A DNA stretch of 64,000 bases from Plebeiibacterium sediminum (GTDB lineage Bacteria > Bacteroidota > Bacteroidia > Bacteroidales > Marinilabiliaceae): assembly GCF_026013605.1 (NCBI RefSeq), contig NZ_JAPDPJ010000002.1:62001-126000 (forward strand). The letters run 5' to 3'. Position 1 is the stretch's first letter, and each line of letters opens with the position of its first letter. A model generated the notes under the pieces. That model was not told where the DNA came from, did no database searches, and saw only the letters and a list, made by a program, of their open reading frames with translations. Below, piece after piece: positions 1-10,200 of this stretch. The translations under genes were made by a program, and so were the position numbers.

Positions 1-446
1 AGATGAAAAAACATAACAAACTGATTGTTCATTTTATTATAAATTACTTTAGGTCGCTCAATCGTACAACCTTTTGTAATTGGGCTCAAGGTATCGTTTT
101 TTACAACTTCAAGAGCAACTCCCGAATCAGTCCAATTATATAAATCTTTTGATTTATAACATTTCACACCTACCAAGGCAGAACTTGTATGTTCACTTTT
201 ATGCTCACCAAACCAATAATAATAACCATCATGAAATAAGATACCCCCGCCATGAGCATTGATATGAGTTCCATTATTATCTAACCAAAGTTCTCCTGGA
301 TGAAATTTTTCATACTCCTTGTCTCTGTTTTGAGCCGACAGGTTTACTCCAAAATAGTTATTTATGGTTATAACAAACACATTAAAAATAAAGAGTAAAC
401 AAAATAATTTTCTAATTCTTCCTTTAAATACCATATTAATACACAT
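1..446 (-). CDS. Glycoside hydrolase family 43-like protein, N-terminal part (runs off the left edge)
   Basis: The reverse strand is open from an ATG at 446 to the window edge, so only about the first 148 residues are seen. A second in-frame ATG is at 434. The N-terminus has a hydrophobic export signal ending near NLSAQN. After it come HPGELWLDNNG, INAHGGGILFHDGYYYWFGE and GCTIERPKVIYN, the opening blades of a five-bladed GH43 propeller. The AHGGGI and YYWFGE pattern resembles the GH43 subfamilies that include exo-beta-1,3-galactanases; the subfamily is an inference because the catalytic residues lie outside the window. The protein is probably exported and acts on galactan or arabinan side chains. 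The GH105/GH88-like gene lies upstream on the same strand, separated by a 256-bp gap with a strong palindrome. Confidence 0.8.
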   Translation of the reverse strand, partial: MCINMVFKGRIRKLFCLLFIFNVFVITINNYFGVNLSAQNRDKEYEKFHPGELWLDNNGTHINAHGGGILFHDGYYYWFGEHKSEHTSSALVGVKCYKSKDLYNWTDSGVALEVVKNDTLSPITKGCTIERPKVIYNKMNNQFVMFFH

Positions 447-570
447 TTTAATTCACAACTAAGATCATTAATAAATGGTATAGAAAAGTTCAAATATCAT
501 CCTGAAAGGGATAAATTTCACCCAATAATTTTACATATAAAGACCACTCACAACTAGTGTTTTCATTAAT

Positions 571-614
571 TACTAGCAGATTACCTCAAATCAACGAAGG
601 TAATTCTGCTAGTA
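571..614. terminator. Long palindrome between two glycosidase genes
   Basis: The arms at 571-586 (TACTAGCAGATTACCT) and 598-614 pair along 16 bases with one bulged A around an 11-nt loop. No clean T-run follows on either strand, so a rho-independent terminator is only one reading. An attenuator or processing hairpin between the GH105-like gene and the GH43 gene is equally possible. Confidence 0.45.
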
Positions 615-702
615 AACCAATACAAACCTATACTACCTGACTAACCCAAAAACATAATTTGTCCCCATGTTTTTTATACAAAATTCAATAATCCTGATTT
701 TA

Positions 703-1857
703 TTAATTCTTACTATTTTCGAGAAATTTAAAAACTTCTGAAGCCGCCAATAAAAAAGCCCCTACACCAAAGTTTGCCGTTGAATTTTCATCAACATGCT
801 GGCCCGGGATAGCTCTTTCGCCTATTGGTTGTACATAACCTATTCCTCCATCTTTTTGTAAAGCTACTTCCGTTAGGTACTTCCACGACTTATCCACTAC
901 AGGCATATATTCCTCTTTATTTAAACATCCGTTATTTATTCCTGATAAAAAACCATATGTAAAAAATGCGGTACCACTCGTTTCAGGCCCGGGAGCATAC
1001 TCCGGATCTAAAAGACTTCTTGTCCAATAACCTTCGGACTGTTGTGTCTTTTTTAAAGTAACAGCCATTTTTCTATAAATTTCTATGAATTTATTTTTAT
1101 GCTTGTAAGTATCTGGTAAATCCTGAATTGTTTTTGCTAAACCGGCGAACACCCATCCTTCACCTCTGGCCCAAAAATCTTTTTTACCATTTGTTGTTTT
1201 GTGTTTCGGATAAACATATCTGCCATCCCTATAAAATAAACCTGTTTCTTCATCATACATTATAGAATGAGCATACTTATAATACTGATATAACTTATCT
1301 AGATACAGATTTTTTCCTGTGATATGATAAAGTTTGACCATAACCGGCATTACCATAAACAAACCATCAGCCCACCACCAATAATCATTATTCTCTGTTC
1401 TCATCTGATACTCCATAACCTCTATGGATCTGGCAATCATAAATGAATCTTTCTTTTCAGAAAGATTAAATAAATCAATATAGGTTTGAAAACAACTTTG
1501 CCAATCACCGAAAAGAACATATTCAGGAGATTCTCCATAACTATATTTCCACAGATTTTTATTATCGGACATGGCTCCTTTCCAATTATTATGATTTGCC
1601 CATGCTAAAGAATAGTTTTTATATTTCTCTAATTTAGTAATTTCATATGCAGCCAAATTACCTGTATGATATGCTGAATGATCCCAAAAAGCTCTGCCTT
1701 TATAACTATTGTTCTTTTGCCAGTTATCATTTACCTTGACAATAATATTTACAATATCTTGTTGCGAATAATTTTTACTAATTGAGATATTTTGGGGCTT
1801 ACGAGCACATGCAAGTAAAAAAACGCTAACAACTAGTAATAAATACATTCTATTCAT
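703..1857 (-). CDS. GH105/GH88-like unsaturated glucuronyl or rhamnogalacturonyl hydrolase, lipoprotein
   Basis: 384 residues. The N-terminus is a lipoprotein signal (SVFLLAC, Cys17), so the mature protein is probably lipid-anchored in the envelope. The rest is an alpha/alpha-barrel with the family signatures WWWADGLFMVMPV (the Asp is the likely catalytic residue) and WARGEGWVFAGLAK, followed by the GTAFFTYGFLSGI segment. These enzymes hydrate and release a 4,5-unsaturated uronic acid left at the non-reducing end by polysaccharide lyases. Distinguishing GH105 from GH88 needs alignment. The start is supported by the conserved leader element, which ends 27 nt upstream. The gene is transcribed divergently from the hybrid sensor at 2250, suggesting local regulation of a pectin- or uronate-containing glycan. 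Confidence 0.8.
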   Translation of the reverse strand: MNRMYLLLVVSVFLLACARKPQNISISKNYSQQDIVNIIVKVNDNWQKNNSYKGRAFWDHSAYHTGNLAAYEITKLEKYKNYSLAWANHNNWKGAMSDNKNLWKYSYGESPEYVLFGDWQSCFQTYIDLFNLSEKKDSFMIARSIEVMEYQMRTENNDYWWWADGLFMVMPVMVKLYHITGKNLYLDKLYQYYKYAHSIMYDEETGLFYRDGRYVYPKHKTTNGKKDFWARGEGWVFAGLAKTIQDLPDTYKHKNKFIEIYRKMAVTLKKTQQSEGYWTRSLLDPEYAPGPETSGTAFFTYGFLSGINNGCLNKEEYMPVVDKSWKYLTEVALQKDGGIGYVQPIGERAIPGQHVDENSTANFGVGAFLLAASEVFKFLENSKN

Positions 1858-1884
1858 AAACTCTAATTTATTTTCATTGACTGT

Positions 1885-1945
1885 ATGGAACTCACCATTT
1901 TTGTCATCCTATTGTGTGACAACTTTTTATCATGGTTCATTTCAT
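1885..1945 (-). promoter_or_regulatory. Leader element copy 1
   Basis: This is a 61-nt copy of the recurring leader element, oriented with the GH105-like gene and ending 27 nt before its ATG. In the sense orientation it opens ATGAAATGAACCAT and closes ATGGTGAGTTCCAT. ACCAT pairs with ATGGT, and the outer ends pair across a GA/GA internal step. A 9-codon reading frame (MIKSCHTIG) ends in TGA in the middle. The rest of the 392-bp divergent gap (1858-2249) is AT-rich, and I see no operator in it. Confidence 0.75.
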
Positions 1946-2249
1946 TTAGAAAAATTTATTTTAAATATTTTAGTTGGATTTAATTACGTATCTTAAACTA
2001 AATTGAATTAAATCATTGTACTTTGATTCCGAAAAGTGATGATTCCATACCACAAATAGGTTCAACAATTATCCTATTAAGTTGAATTTAAATGCAACTC
2101 TTTAAAATAGACAGATGCGGAATATTGATGACTTATATACCGCTATTTTTTGAACGTTTTTTACCCCGTAAAAAGAAAGTTAATTTGTTAATATTTAATA
2201 TTATTACACCATAAAAATCATGTCGACTCAATAAAAATTATCATAACAA

Positions 2250-5200
2250 ATGAAACTAAGCTACTTGCTATTCATAATATTATTAACACTTTGCCAATCA
2301 ACACTCACGCAAAATATTTCGATTAATCAGCTCGACATATTGGATAAATTACCTTCAAATTCAATAAGAAGTATTTTTCAGGATAAAGAGGGATATATAT
2401 GGTTCGGTACAACGGAAGGATTATGCAGATATGATGGTTATAGGATTAAAACATTTAAATCCGGACTTAATGACAAGCACTTGTTATCAAATAATGAGAT
2501 AAACTGCATTACTGAAGTTGATAAAGGAAAATTACTTATTGGAACTAAAAAAGGTTTAAACATTCTTGATAAATCAACTTATCAAATTAACCATTTCCCA
2601 GACAGTATTTTAAAGGATAGAAACATAAATAATATTGTATATGGTAGTGATTCTACAATATGGGTTTCCTATAATAATGGATTAAACAGATACAACAATC
2701 ACTTTAAAATTATAGAACGATACATGGTGCCTGATGAAAGGTTTAACATACCAATGGGAGGAGCACATGTGTATGAAGATTCCTATAAAAATATTTGGGT
2801 AACAGTATGGGATCGGGGTTTATATAAACTTAACAAAGAGTTAAATGAGTTTGTAAAATATCCCAAAATTGGTGAGTTTGATAATCCATTCTTTGTTTTT
2901 CAGGATAATAAAAACAATTATTGGGTAGGGACCTGGGGGCAAGGCCTTTACCAATTCTTCCCCAATTCAGCACCAGAGAATACATACAAAAAAATGCCGG
3001 TTCCTCAATGGATGGAACAAAACATAAATCAACAATATTATTCCATCACACAAGACCAAAACAATGAGTATATATGGGCTATGTCATATTCCGGAATAAT
3101 TACTTATAAATACAATGAGTACGGAAATATTGAGATAGTCGATAACAGATATCTATTTAATAACACCAATAATATCTTTAGTAAAATAATAAAAGATAAT
3201 AAGGGTAGCTTATGGATTGGAGCTTTTAGCGAAGGTGTATATAAAATAGACTTTGATAAAACGAAAATATCCAATTTCCCTTTAGAAAGACTTGATGATA
3301 AAATAAATATTGCCCCATCATTTTCTAATTTATGTGAAGACAAGGATGAAGATGTATGGATTAAACAAAATAGAGGACAAAGCTATGTATACTCTGAAAA
3401 AACAAAAGTTTTAAAGAGACTTACTGACTTTCCTGAATTAGCAGCAATTCCGGATTTCAACTATATCACCTACTTGTCATATATTCCGGGACGCGATGAA
3501 ATTTGGGCATGTAAATGGAATGAATCAACCATTTATAAAATAAAGAAGAAGAATGGAAAAATAAGGAAAATAACCTCACAACCACTTGATAAAGAAAATG
3601 CCACTCCCGGTGATGTTAAAATTATTTATGAAGATTACTTTGGAAATGTCTGGATTTCAACCGACCATTCCATATATGTTCAACCTGCAAATTCAGAAAA
3701 CATTTCTATTGTACATGAAGGAATTACTAAAATTACATCTATCTCAATGGATATAAATAACAACTTATGGCTAAGTTCTGCCGAAAATGGCTTTTACAAA
3801 ATAGAACTTCCGTCAAAGTTAGAAGAGGATAATATACCAGAGCTGAAAAATAAAATTTATCAACACCTAGAAAAAGGCAAAAACATACAGGCTCTTGTTG
3901 CTGATTTAAGTGGAAACATCTGGATAGCAGATGAATTTGGCAACTTATTTTCGTATAATCTGATTGATAAAACTTTTAAAACCCAAACTCGTAATTGCGG
4001 TCTAGATGACGAAATAATTTACGACTTAATTGTAGATCAATTTAATCATTTGTGGATTGTAAGTCATAAAAAAATAATAGAATATAATCCAGAAAACAAT
4101 GCTTCTTATATTTATGATACACATAATGGATTATCTATCAATACCCATATGAAAGGTGCTTTTTTTATGTCTAAACTATCTGAAAAAATATATTTTGGAG
4201 GAAACCGAGGATACTCTTGTATTACTCCATCTGAAAGATTAAAGCAACCTGCACAGCCTACCAAAACAATTTTAACTGATATCAAAATCCAAAATGAATC
4301 TATAATTAACAACAAGGATATTTATAATAAAGAAGATAACACCCTAACCTTATCTCCTGATGACCGAAATCTTGAAATTCATTTTTCGAATTTAAACTAT
4401 GACGATCCTTTGAAAATAAGATATGCCTATAAACTTGAAGGTATAGATGAAGACTGGATAGAGCTAAAATATAACAGGCAATTTGTTGTATTCAACCAGT
4501 TAAAACATGGTAATTATACGTTTAAGGTTAAATCCACAGACATCCATAACCTATGGAGTAATAATGAAACTAAATTAACTGTAATACGAAGACCTGCATA
4601 CTATGAAACTTCATTCGCGTTCTTTGTATATTTTGTTATGGCTGTTGTGGCAATTAGCTTCCTTGTTTATTTTATTCGTGGTAGAATTAAATTGATTAAC
4701 AAGCTGGAAATGGCTGAGTTTGAAAAAAATAAAACTGATGAATTAACGCATCTTAAACTAAAGTATTTTACAAATATATCGCACGATTTACTAACTCCAC
4801 TTACAATTATTTCATGCATTATTGATGATATTGAAACCACAACCCCCAATAGAAAGAAACAGATAGTAACCATGAGATCAAACGTGGTGCGTTTAAAAAG
4901 AATACTTCAACAGATACTTGATTTTAGAAGAGTTGAAGATGGAAAAATGAAACTCAGCATTACAAACTCTGATATAACATCATTTGTTAAAGATATTTGC
5001 CAGGAACATTTTGTACCAATGTTAAACAAGAAACAAATTAGTTTTAATTTTTCATCTAACCCCGAAATAATAGATGCCTATTTTGACCATGATAAAGTAG
5101 ATAAAATAATATTTAATTTATTAAGCAACGCCTATAAATATACTCCCGAAAAAGGCGAAATTAGTATTGTTATAAATCAAATAAATAACAACGACGAAAG

Positions 5201-6311
5201 ATTTATTTCGATTGAAGTGAAGGATACAGGCATTGGTATTCCGGACAATAAAATTAAGGATATATTTACTCGTTTTTATACAAACAGATCAATGAATGTA
5301 AGTAATACAAATGGCATTGGCTTGTCTCTTTGTAAAGACCTTATTGAATTACATCATGGATCTATAAAAGTTTCAAGTATTGTAGATAAAGGAACCACAT
5401 TTACCATCACACTCCCAATAGACAAGAAAAATTATTCATCTGAAGAAATGACTTCTGATTCTATGAAGGAAATCTCTGAACGAAGCTATGATTCTGATAT
5501 AATTTTTGAAGAAGAAAAGTCTCAGGAAGAAACTGGAGTTATCAAGGATATAAACTTATTAGTTGTTGAAGACAATGCTGAATTACTGCTAATCATGCAA
5601 CAACTTCTTTCCAAACATTATCATGTTTATACTGCCACAAATGGAATAGAAGCTATTGAGATCATAAATAAAGAGGAAATAAACATTATTATAAGTGATG
5701 TGATGATGCCTGAAATGGATGGTATTGAATTATGCAGAACGATTAAAGAAAATTTAGCAACCAGCCATATTTCTGTAATTCTATTGACTGCTAAAAACAA
5801 TATTGATGATAGAATTATGGGATTTAAAGCCGGAGCTAACGCCTACATCTCAAAACCTTTTAACTTAAAAGAATTACATGCAAGAATTGACAATTTTGTA
5901 GTACAAAAACAAAATAAACAAGAAAGTTTTAAGAAAAATCTGGATATAAATATTTCAACAATAGAAAACCATAATTTAGATAAACACTTCCTAAAAACGG
6001 CCATTGATATTATTGAAAATAATCTTACTAAAAAGGATTTTGATGTAAACGGATTTGCCAGCGAACTTAATATGTCGAAATCGTCATTATATAGAAAAAT
6101 AAAATCGATTACTGGATTATCTCCTGTCGAATTTATCAGAAATATAAAACTTAAACATGCATCTGAATTACTAAAAAACAATACTGCTGTTATTACAGAT
6201 GTTGCCTATGCGGTAGGATTTTCTGATCCAAAGTATTTTTCATCATGCTTTAAAGCAGAATTTAATATTACGCCAAAAGAGTTTCAGAAACAAAATACAG
6301 AAAGTAAATAG
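2250..6311 (+). CDS. Hybrid two-component system sensor/response regulator (HTCS) with AraC output
   Basis: 1353 residues, a one-protein phosphorelay of the Bacteroidota HTCS type. In order: signal peptide (1-20); a large periplasmic region of two-component propeller repeats (to about 700; recurring IWFGTTEGL, LWIGAFSEGV); a Y_Y_Y domain (about 709-778); one membrane helix (about 791-809); a HisKA domain with NISHDLLTPLTII (phospho-accepting His845); a HATPase domain with DTGIGIP near 993; a receiver with ISDVMMPEMDG (Asp1150) and KPF; and an AraC helix-turn-helix pair (about 1250-1350, ending VAYAVGFSDPKYF). Such proteins bind an oligosaccharide outside and switch on adjacent glycan-utilisation genes. 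The GH43 and GH105 genes next door are the natural targets. A terminator follows the stop. Confidence 0.95.
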   Translation: MKLSYLLFIILLTLCQSTLTQNISINQLDILDKLPSNSIRSIFQDKEGYIWFGTTEGLCRYDGYRIKTFKSGLNDKHLLSNNEINCITEVDKGKLLIGTKKGLNILDKSTYQINHFPDSILKDRNINNIVYGSDSTIWVSYNNGLNRYNNHFKIIERYMVPDERFNIPMGGAHVYEDSYKNIWVTVWDRGLYKLNKELNEFVKYPKIGEFDNPFFVFQDNKNNYWVGTWGQGLYQFFPNSAPENTYKKMPVPQWMEQNINQQYYSITQDQNNEYIWAMSYSGIITYKYNEYGNIEIVDNRYLFNNTNNIFSKIIKDNKGSLWIGAFSEGVYKIDFDKTKISNFPLERLDDKINIAPSFSNLCEDKDEDVWIKQNRGQSYVYSEKTKVLKRLTDFPELAAIPDFNYITYLSYIPGRDEIWACKWNESTIYKIKKKNGKIRKITSQPLDKENATPGDVKIIYEDYFGNVWISTDHSIYVQPANSENISIVHEGITKITSISMDINNNLWLSSAENGFYKIELPSKLEEDNIPELKNKIYQHLEKGKNIQALVADLSGNIWIADEFGNLFSYNLIDKTFKTQTRNCGLDDEIIYDLIVDQFNHLWIVSHKKIIEYNPENNASYIYDTHNGLSINTHMKGAFFMSKLSEKIYFGGNRGYSCITPSERLKQPAQPTKTILTDIKIQNESIINNKDIYNKEDNTLTLSPDDRNLEIHFSNLNYDDPLKIRYAYKLEGIDEDWIELKYNRQFVVFNQLKHGNYTFKVKSTDIHNLWSNNETKLTVIRRPAYYETSFAFFVYFVMAVVAISFLVYFIRGRIKLINKLEMAEFEKNKTDELTHLKLKYFTNISHDLLTPLTIISCIIDDIETTTPNRKKQIVTMRSNVVRLKRILQQILDFRRVEDGKMKLSITNSDITSFVKDICQEHFVPMLNKKQISFNFSSNPEIIDAYFDHDKVDKIIFNLLSNAYKYTPEKGEISIVINQINNNDERFISIEVKDTGIGIPDNKIKDIFTRFYTNRSMNVSNTNGIGLSLCKDLIELHHGSIKVSSIVDKGTTFTITLPIDKKNYSSEEMTSDSMKEISERSYDSDIIFEEEKSQEETGVIKDINLLVVEDNAELLLIMQQLLSKHYHVYTATNGIEAIEIINKEEINIIISDVMMPEMDGIELCRTIKENLATSHISVILLTAKNNIDDRIMGFKAGANAYISKPFNLKELHARIDNFVVQKQNKQESFKKNLDINISTIENHNLDKHFLKTAIDIIENNLTKKDFDVNGFASELNMSKSSLYRKIKSITGLSPVEFIRNIKLKHASELLKNNTAVITDVAYAVGFSDPKYFSSCFKAEFNITPKEFQKQNTESK

Positions 6312-6332
6312 TTGTTTATTTTCTAAAAAAGA

Positions 6333-6368
6333 AAGGCTGCTTTATAAATATGTAAACAGCCTTTTTTT
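6333..6368 (+). terminator. Rho-independent terminator after the HTCS gene
   Basis: An 8-bp stem, AAAGGCTG (6333-6340) with CAGCCTTT (6358-6365), is followed by a T-run beginning in the 3' arm. It lies 20 nt past the HTCS stop and just before the convergent gene at 6386. Confidence 0.8.
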
Positions 6369-6385
6369 GTATACAAAGGATAGGT

Positions 6386-6805
6386 TTAAAACACTTGTTC
6401 CAATAATTTTACGGTTTCATTAAACTTGGTCATTTCAATATTAATTTTAAAATATTTTAAAGCCAATTCCACAGTACTACAGTAATAACACGTTTTTTTA
6501 CCACATAGTCTTTTTGAATACAATGCAGCAAATACAGTAACTTCAGGATGATCTACTAAAAATACAATGTTGTACTTTTTTTTGATAACTGTTTTTCTAA
6601 ACAATACTAATTCCTGAATACAATCAATTAGACTAAGTATATTTTTAGAACTCCTTAAATCTATTAAAACTTTATCAATAGTGTTCCACTCTTCTTTTTG
6701 CATCAGGAAATAATAAAAGGATCTCCATTTTTCAATAGACACCTCATCCTGGATATGATAAAACAATAGATTCTCTTCGGGTAAAAAATTATAATTGATT
6801 TTCAT
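6386..6805 (-). CDS. STAS/SpoIIAA-like hypothetical protein
   Basis: 139 residues, no signal peptide or membrane segment. The sequence alternates short strands and helices (NLLFYHIQDEVSIEKW, KVLIDLRSS, YNIVFLVDHPEVTVFAALY), as in the STAS/SpoIIAA-like fold found in small Bacteroidota proteins. The fold is inferred from pattern only, and I see no catalytic motif. Three Cys residues (CGKKTCYYC) sit near residue 100. The start is supported by the conserved leader, whose last base is 26 nt upstream, with further degenerate leader copies beyond it. If the fold call is right, a regulatory or protein-interaction role is likely; function is unknown. Confidence 0.6.
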   Translation of the reverse strand: MKINYNFLPEENLLFYHIQDEVSIEKWRSFYYFLMQKEEWNTIDKVLIDLRSSKNILSLIDCIQELVLFRKTVIKKKYNIVFLVDHPEVTVFAALYSKRLCGKKTCYYCSTVELALKYFKINIEMTKFNETVKLLEQVF

Positions 6806-6831
6806 ATACTCTAATTGATTTTTATGTTCAC

Positions 6832-6893
6832 ATGGAACTCGTCAGATATAATCATTTTCCTGTGTGAGCATCTATTCTCATGGCACTTTTCAT
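6832..6893 (-). promoter_or_regulatory. Leader element copy 2
   Basis: A 62-nt copy ending 26 nt before the ATG at 6805. In the sense orientation it opens ATGAAAAGTGCC and closes GACGAGTTCCAT. A small reading frame, MKSAMRIDAHTGK, runs from the first ATG to an in-frame TGA. Confidence 0.75.
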
Positions 6894-7084
6894 AAACTAA
6901 ATTTATATTCAACGGCCAAATAGAGCTCTAAAATAAAATAGATCATCCTCCAGTAAGTAAATTTGGATTATCAAATTTACCTGGTCGTTTCATGTTTTTT
7001 TATTGAATTAAGATGATCACCCGTAATTCCTCAGAAAAATAATCATCCTCGTGCGTAAGAACTTTTTGTATTGGATTGGTTGTT
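6894..7084 (-). repeat. Two degenerate tandem leader-element copies
   Basis: Upstream of copy 2 the same pattern continues. One unit runs from the ATGAAACGACC whose A is at 6993 to the ATG opening copy 2 (100 nt). A second unit occupies about 6994-7084; its sense strand reads AGTTCTTACGCACGAGGATG and, in one frame, LTHEDDYFSEELRV. The 3' tail of this outer unit again leads straight into the ATG of the next. The copies are diverged but recognisable, so this is a three-unit tandem series. Confidence 0.55.
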
Positions 7085-7158
7085 TAAAATTTACTTTGAT
7101 TGATTTTGGAAAAAATAAAATCACCTTCCTTCACACACAAACATTTTAATTATAAAAT

Positions 7159-7192
7159 GTGGGAAGTAAGCAATAATCATCTTACTTCCCAC
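7159..7192 (-). terminator. Terminator of the GH128-like gene
   Basis: A perfect 12-bp stem, GTGGGAAGTAAG (7159-7170) with CTTACTTCCCAC (7181-7192), surrounds a 10-nt loop. Read on the minus strand it lies about 45 nt past the stop at 7236 and is followed by ATTTTATAATT. Confidence 0.75.
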
Positions 7193-7235
7193 TCACAACA
7201 AATAAATATTAATTAGACTACCAACCTTATGCTCC

Positions 7236-10200
7236 CTATTTAGATAACTCTACCACTTTATTAACCCATCCAGTGCTTCCTTTCACAATTAGTAGTTTAC
7301 TCCTTGATGGAACTTCTATATCAAAGGAACCAACAGACTTTTCTTTTTTTATGAGTAACTGACCTGTTAAATCATATACTTCAATAACCTCTTGATTTTG
7401 ACTAACCACTGTAAGTACACTATTTTTAAGTGTTACATAAGCCTTAGATTGTAATTTATTAAAGCCTGTAAAAGTTGAAACATTAACAACACAATTCGTT
7501 ACAACCGATCCGTCTGAAGTTTCAAGACAAACTTTTGCAGAACCTAATCCTTTGGCGGTTACAAGTCCATCAACCACAGTAGCAATATTCTCATCGGTTG
7601 TATTCCAAACTAAATCGCCAGTATAAGCGTTATCCGGGAAAACATCTGAGGCTAACTGAGACGTTTCTCCAATTTTAAGATTTAATTCATTTGAAGATAA
7701 ATCCAGAGAATAAACACTTTCATTCATTAATGCATTTACTTCCTCTGCATTTAAAGCTCTGTTATAAATTCTGAATTCATCAAGCATACATGTTGTATAT
7801 TTATCCGACGACCATCTTGATCTTATCAGATAATTGTATAGATTCTCACCCATATCCGAAGGCTTAACTACTGCATTATCATCCTCGAATATGAGATTTC
7901 CATTCATATACATTTTAAAAGTTGTTCCGGCTTGCGAGATTGCTATATTAACCCACTCTCCTGTTGGTATAGAATGACCGCTTGCTGTTACATCGTATGT
8001 TCCGGAAGGACAAGTAATTTTATATCTTAAACCAGGTGTAAGAATCATAAAAACTCCTGTTGAATTCCCAAAGTCAAATATTCTACTCCCTTTGTTTGAA
8101 AAGTTACCCCATAAAGAAATCGTAAAATCATTAAGTTCACTGGTAATTCCACTTTCAACCTGTACGTATGATTTTCTGGCAGCATCAAATACTTTTGCAT
8201 TGTTAGTTATTCCTTCGCTTTTTGTTGTTTCATAAGATATACCATGATATCCTCCCCATAAATCGTGAATAAGTCCATTGCTTTCATCAAAGTTAAAATA
8301 GGCACATTGCCCTAATGTTGGTACAACCGTATAAACTTCCTGATCAATATATTCACCTGCTGAATTATATGCAGCTACTTTATAATAATATTCCTTTCCA
8401 TTGACAAGGTTTTTATCAGCATATCTTGTTGCATCAATATTATCGGCAATGATTTCATAATCCCCATTCTCACTATCTGAACGATATATTCTATGCAGTA
8501 CATCGTATTGAAAATCCCATGTAATTGCCACTTGAGAATCACCATTTGATAAGAAAACTCCAGGTATATCTGTTGGAACTGTTATTGCATTTGTTGTTAC
8601 AGCAATAGGTTCAGAATCGGCTGTTTCTCCTAAATTATTAACAGATGATATTTTGTAATAATAGGTGGTATTAGGTGTTAATTCAGAATCTCTAAATGTA
8701 TTTTCAGATAAATAACTTCCTATCGTCTCATAGGTTCCATCAATGGATGATGATCTTTTTAGATTATACGATCTGGCATCGCTATTTAACGACCATGAAA
8801 GATCTAATATAGAAGAGGAAACAACTGTTCCTGTTAAATCAGATGGAGCTGACACTACTGCATCAAGTTTTAAAGAAATAATACGAGAATAAATTGACTC
8901 GGTACCTTTATAACTTGTAGCTTTTATTCTATATTCAGCAAACTTATCTGTAATTAAATCACTATATATAACATCTCCCCCATATTCATAATCCTCTCCA
9001 GGAATCAAAGTTGCAAGAGTCGTAAAGTCCGTTTCTCCATCAAGCTTTCTTTCCAAAACATAGTTGGTTCCTGTTTCCCCATTATGATCGTACCAGTTAA
9101 GAATAAAGGATTTAAAATCATCAGAATAGGTATAACCTGGCAATGGTGGTGCTATCCTCCAATTATGTATGTACTCTTTTGATTTAGAGAATGCAACCTT
9201 TGACTTATAATCTGCAAAATACTTTCCTGCCGGTGTTAATTTTCCTCCTAATACCATAGCTCGGGCATCCTGAACCCAATTATATAAAGAGTGACGTTCC
9301 AGATATTCACAACGATCCAGACCATCTAGTGCATCCTGAATCCATGCCAACTGTTTGGCTGAATTTTCTGGAGATAATGGTCTGTTTACAATAATTTCAT
9401 TTCCATTTTCATCATATACGATGTTTAAATCTGCATCACGCAATGGTCCGGAAGCCGTTGGCCAATACTCTGTTGTCCAGTTTGCACCATTGTTCCATTC
9501 GGTAATCCACATTGGTCGACCTCCATATCTATTCACACATGCATCAGTAATACCATTATACAAGCTTTGTCCTGTTTGACTATTCCAATACATATGACCA
9601 ACAACAAAATCTACACGATAATTTAAACTATCGGCCATTGCCAAGAAATCAATTAGCCATTGTTTTCGAATAGCATCCGGAGTTGGCGATCCCAGTCTTA
9701 GTCCGGACTTAAATAATTCAGGCCACTGTCTTATGGCTTCTTCCGGAGTACAATTGGACTGATCACTATGATCCGGTTCATTATAACCTAATACATGAGA
9801 AACATTGGTTCTGGCATTGATTGTTTCAAAGGAATCCCAACCTAAATTATGACGCATTGGAACATATTCATAATCCGGACTTTCAGTGTATCCGCCAGCA
9901 GCCCAATCATTATACCAAGTTACATTGGTTAATTCACCAAGACCTCCACAAATTCCTTTTTTACTCACCCATTCCCAACGAAATACACGAACAAATGAAA
10001 CAAAATCAAGGCCTTCCGGCATAACAGGAACTTCAACATCCTCATCACTAGCAATATAAACACGAGAAAAACCAGTACCATCCGGGTTATTAGCCAATGT
10101 ACATGAGTAGCCCTTTTTCAATTTAAATGAACGAACATTATTATTGAAATCAGCAAGTTCAGAAGTTCTGTAATATTTATTTACTTCAAACTGCATTGAC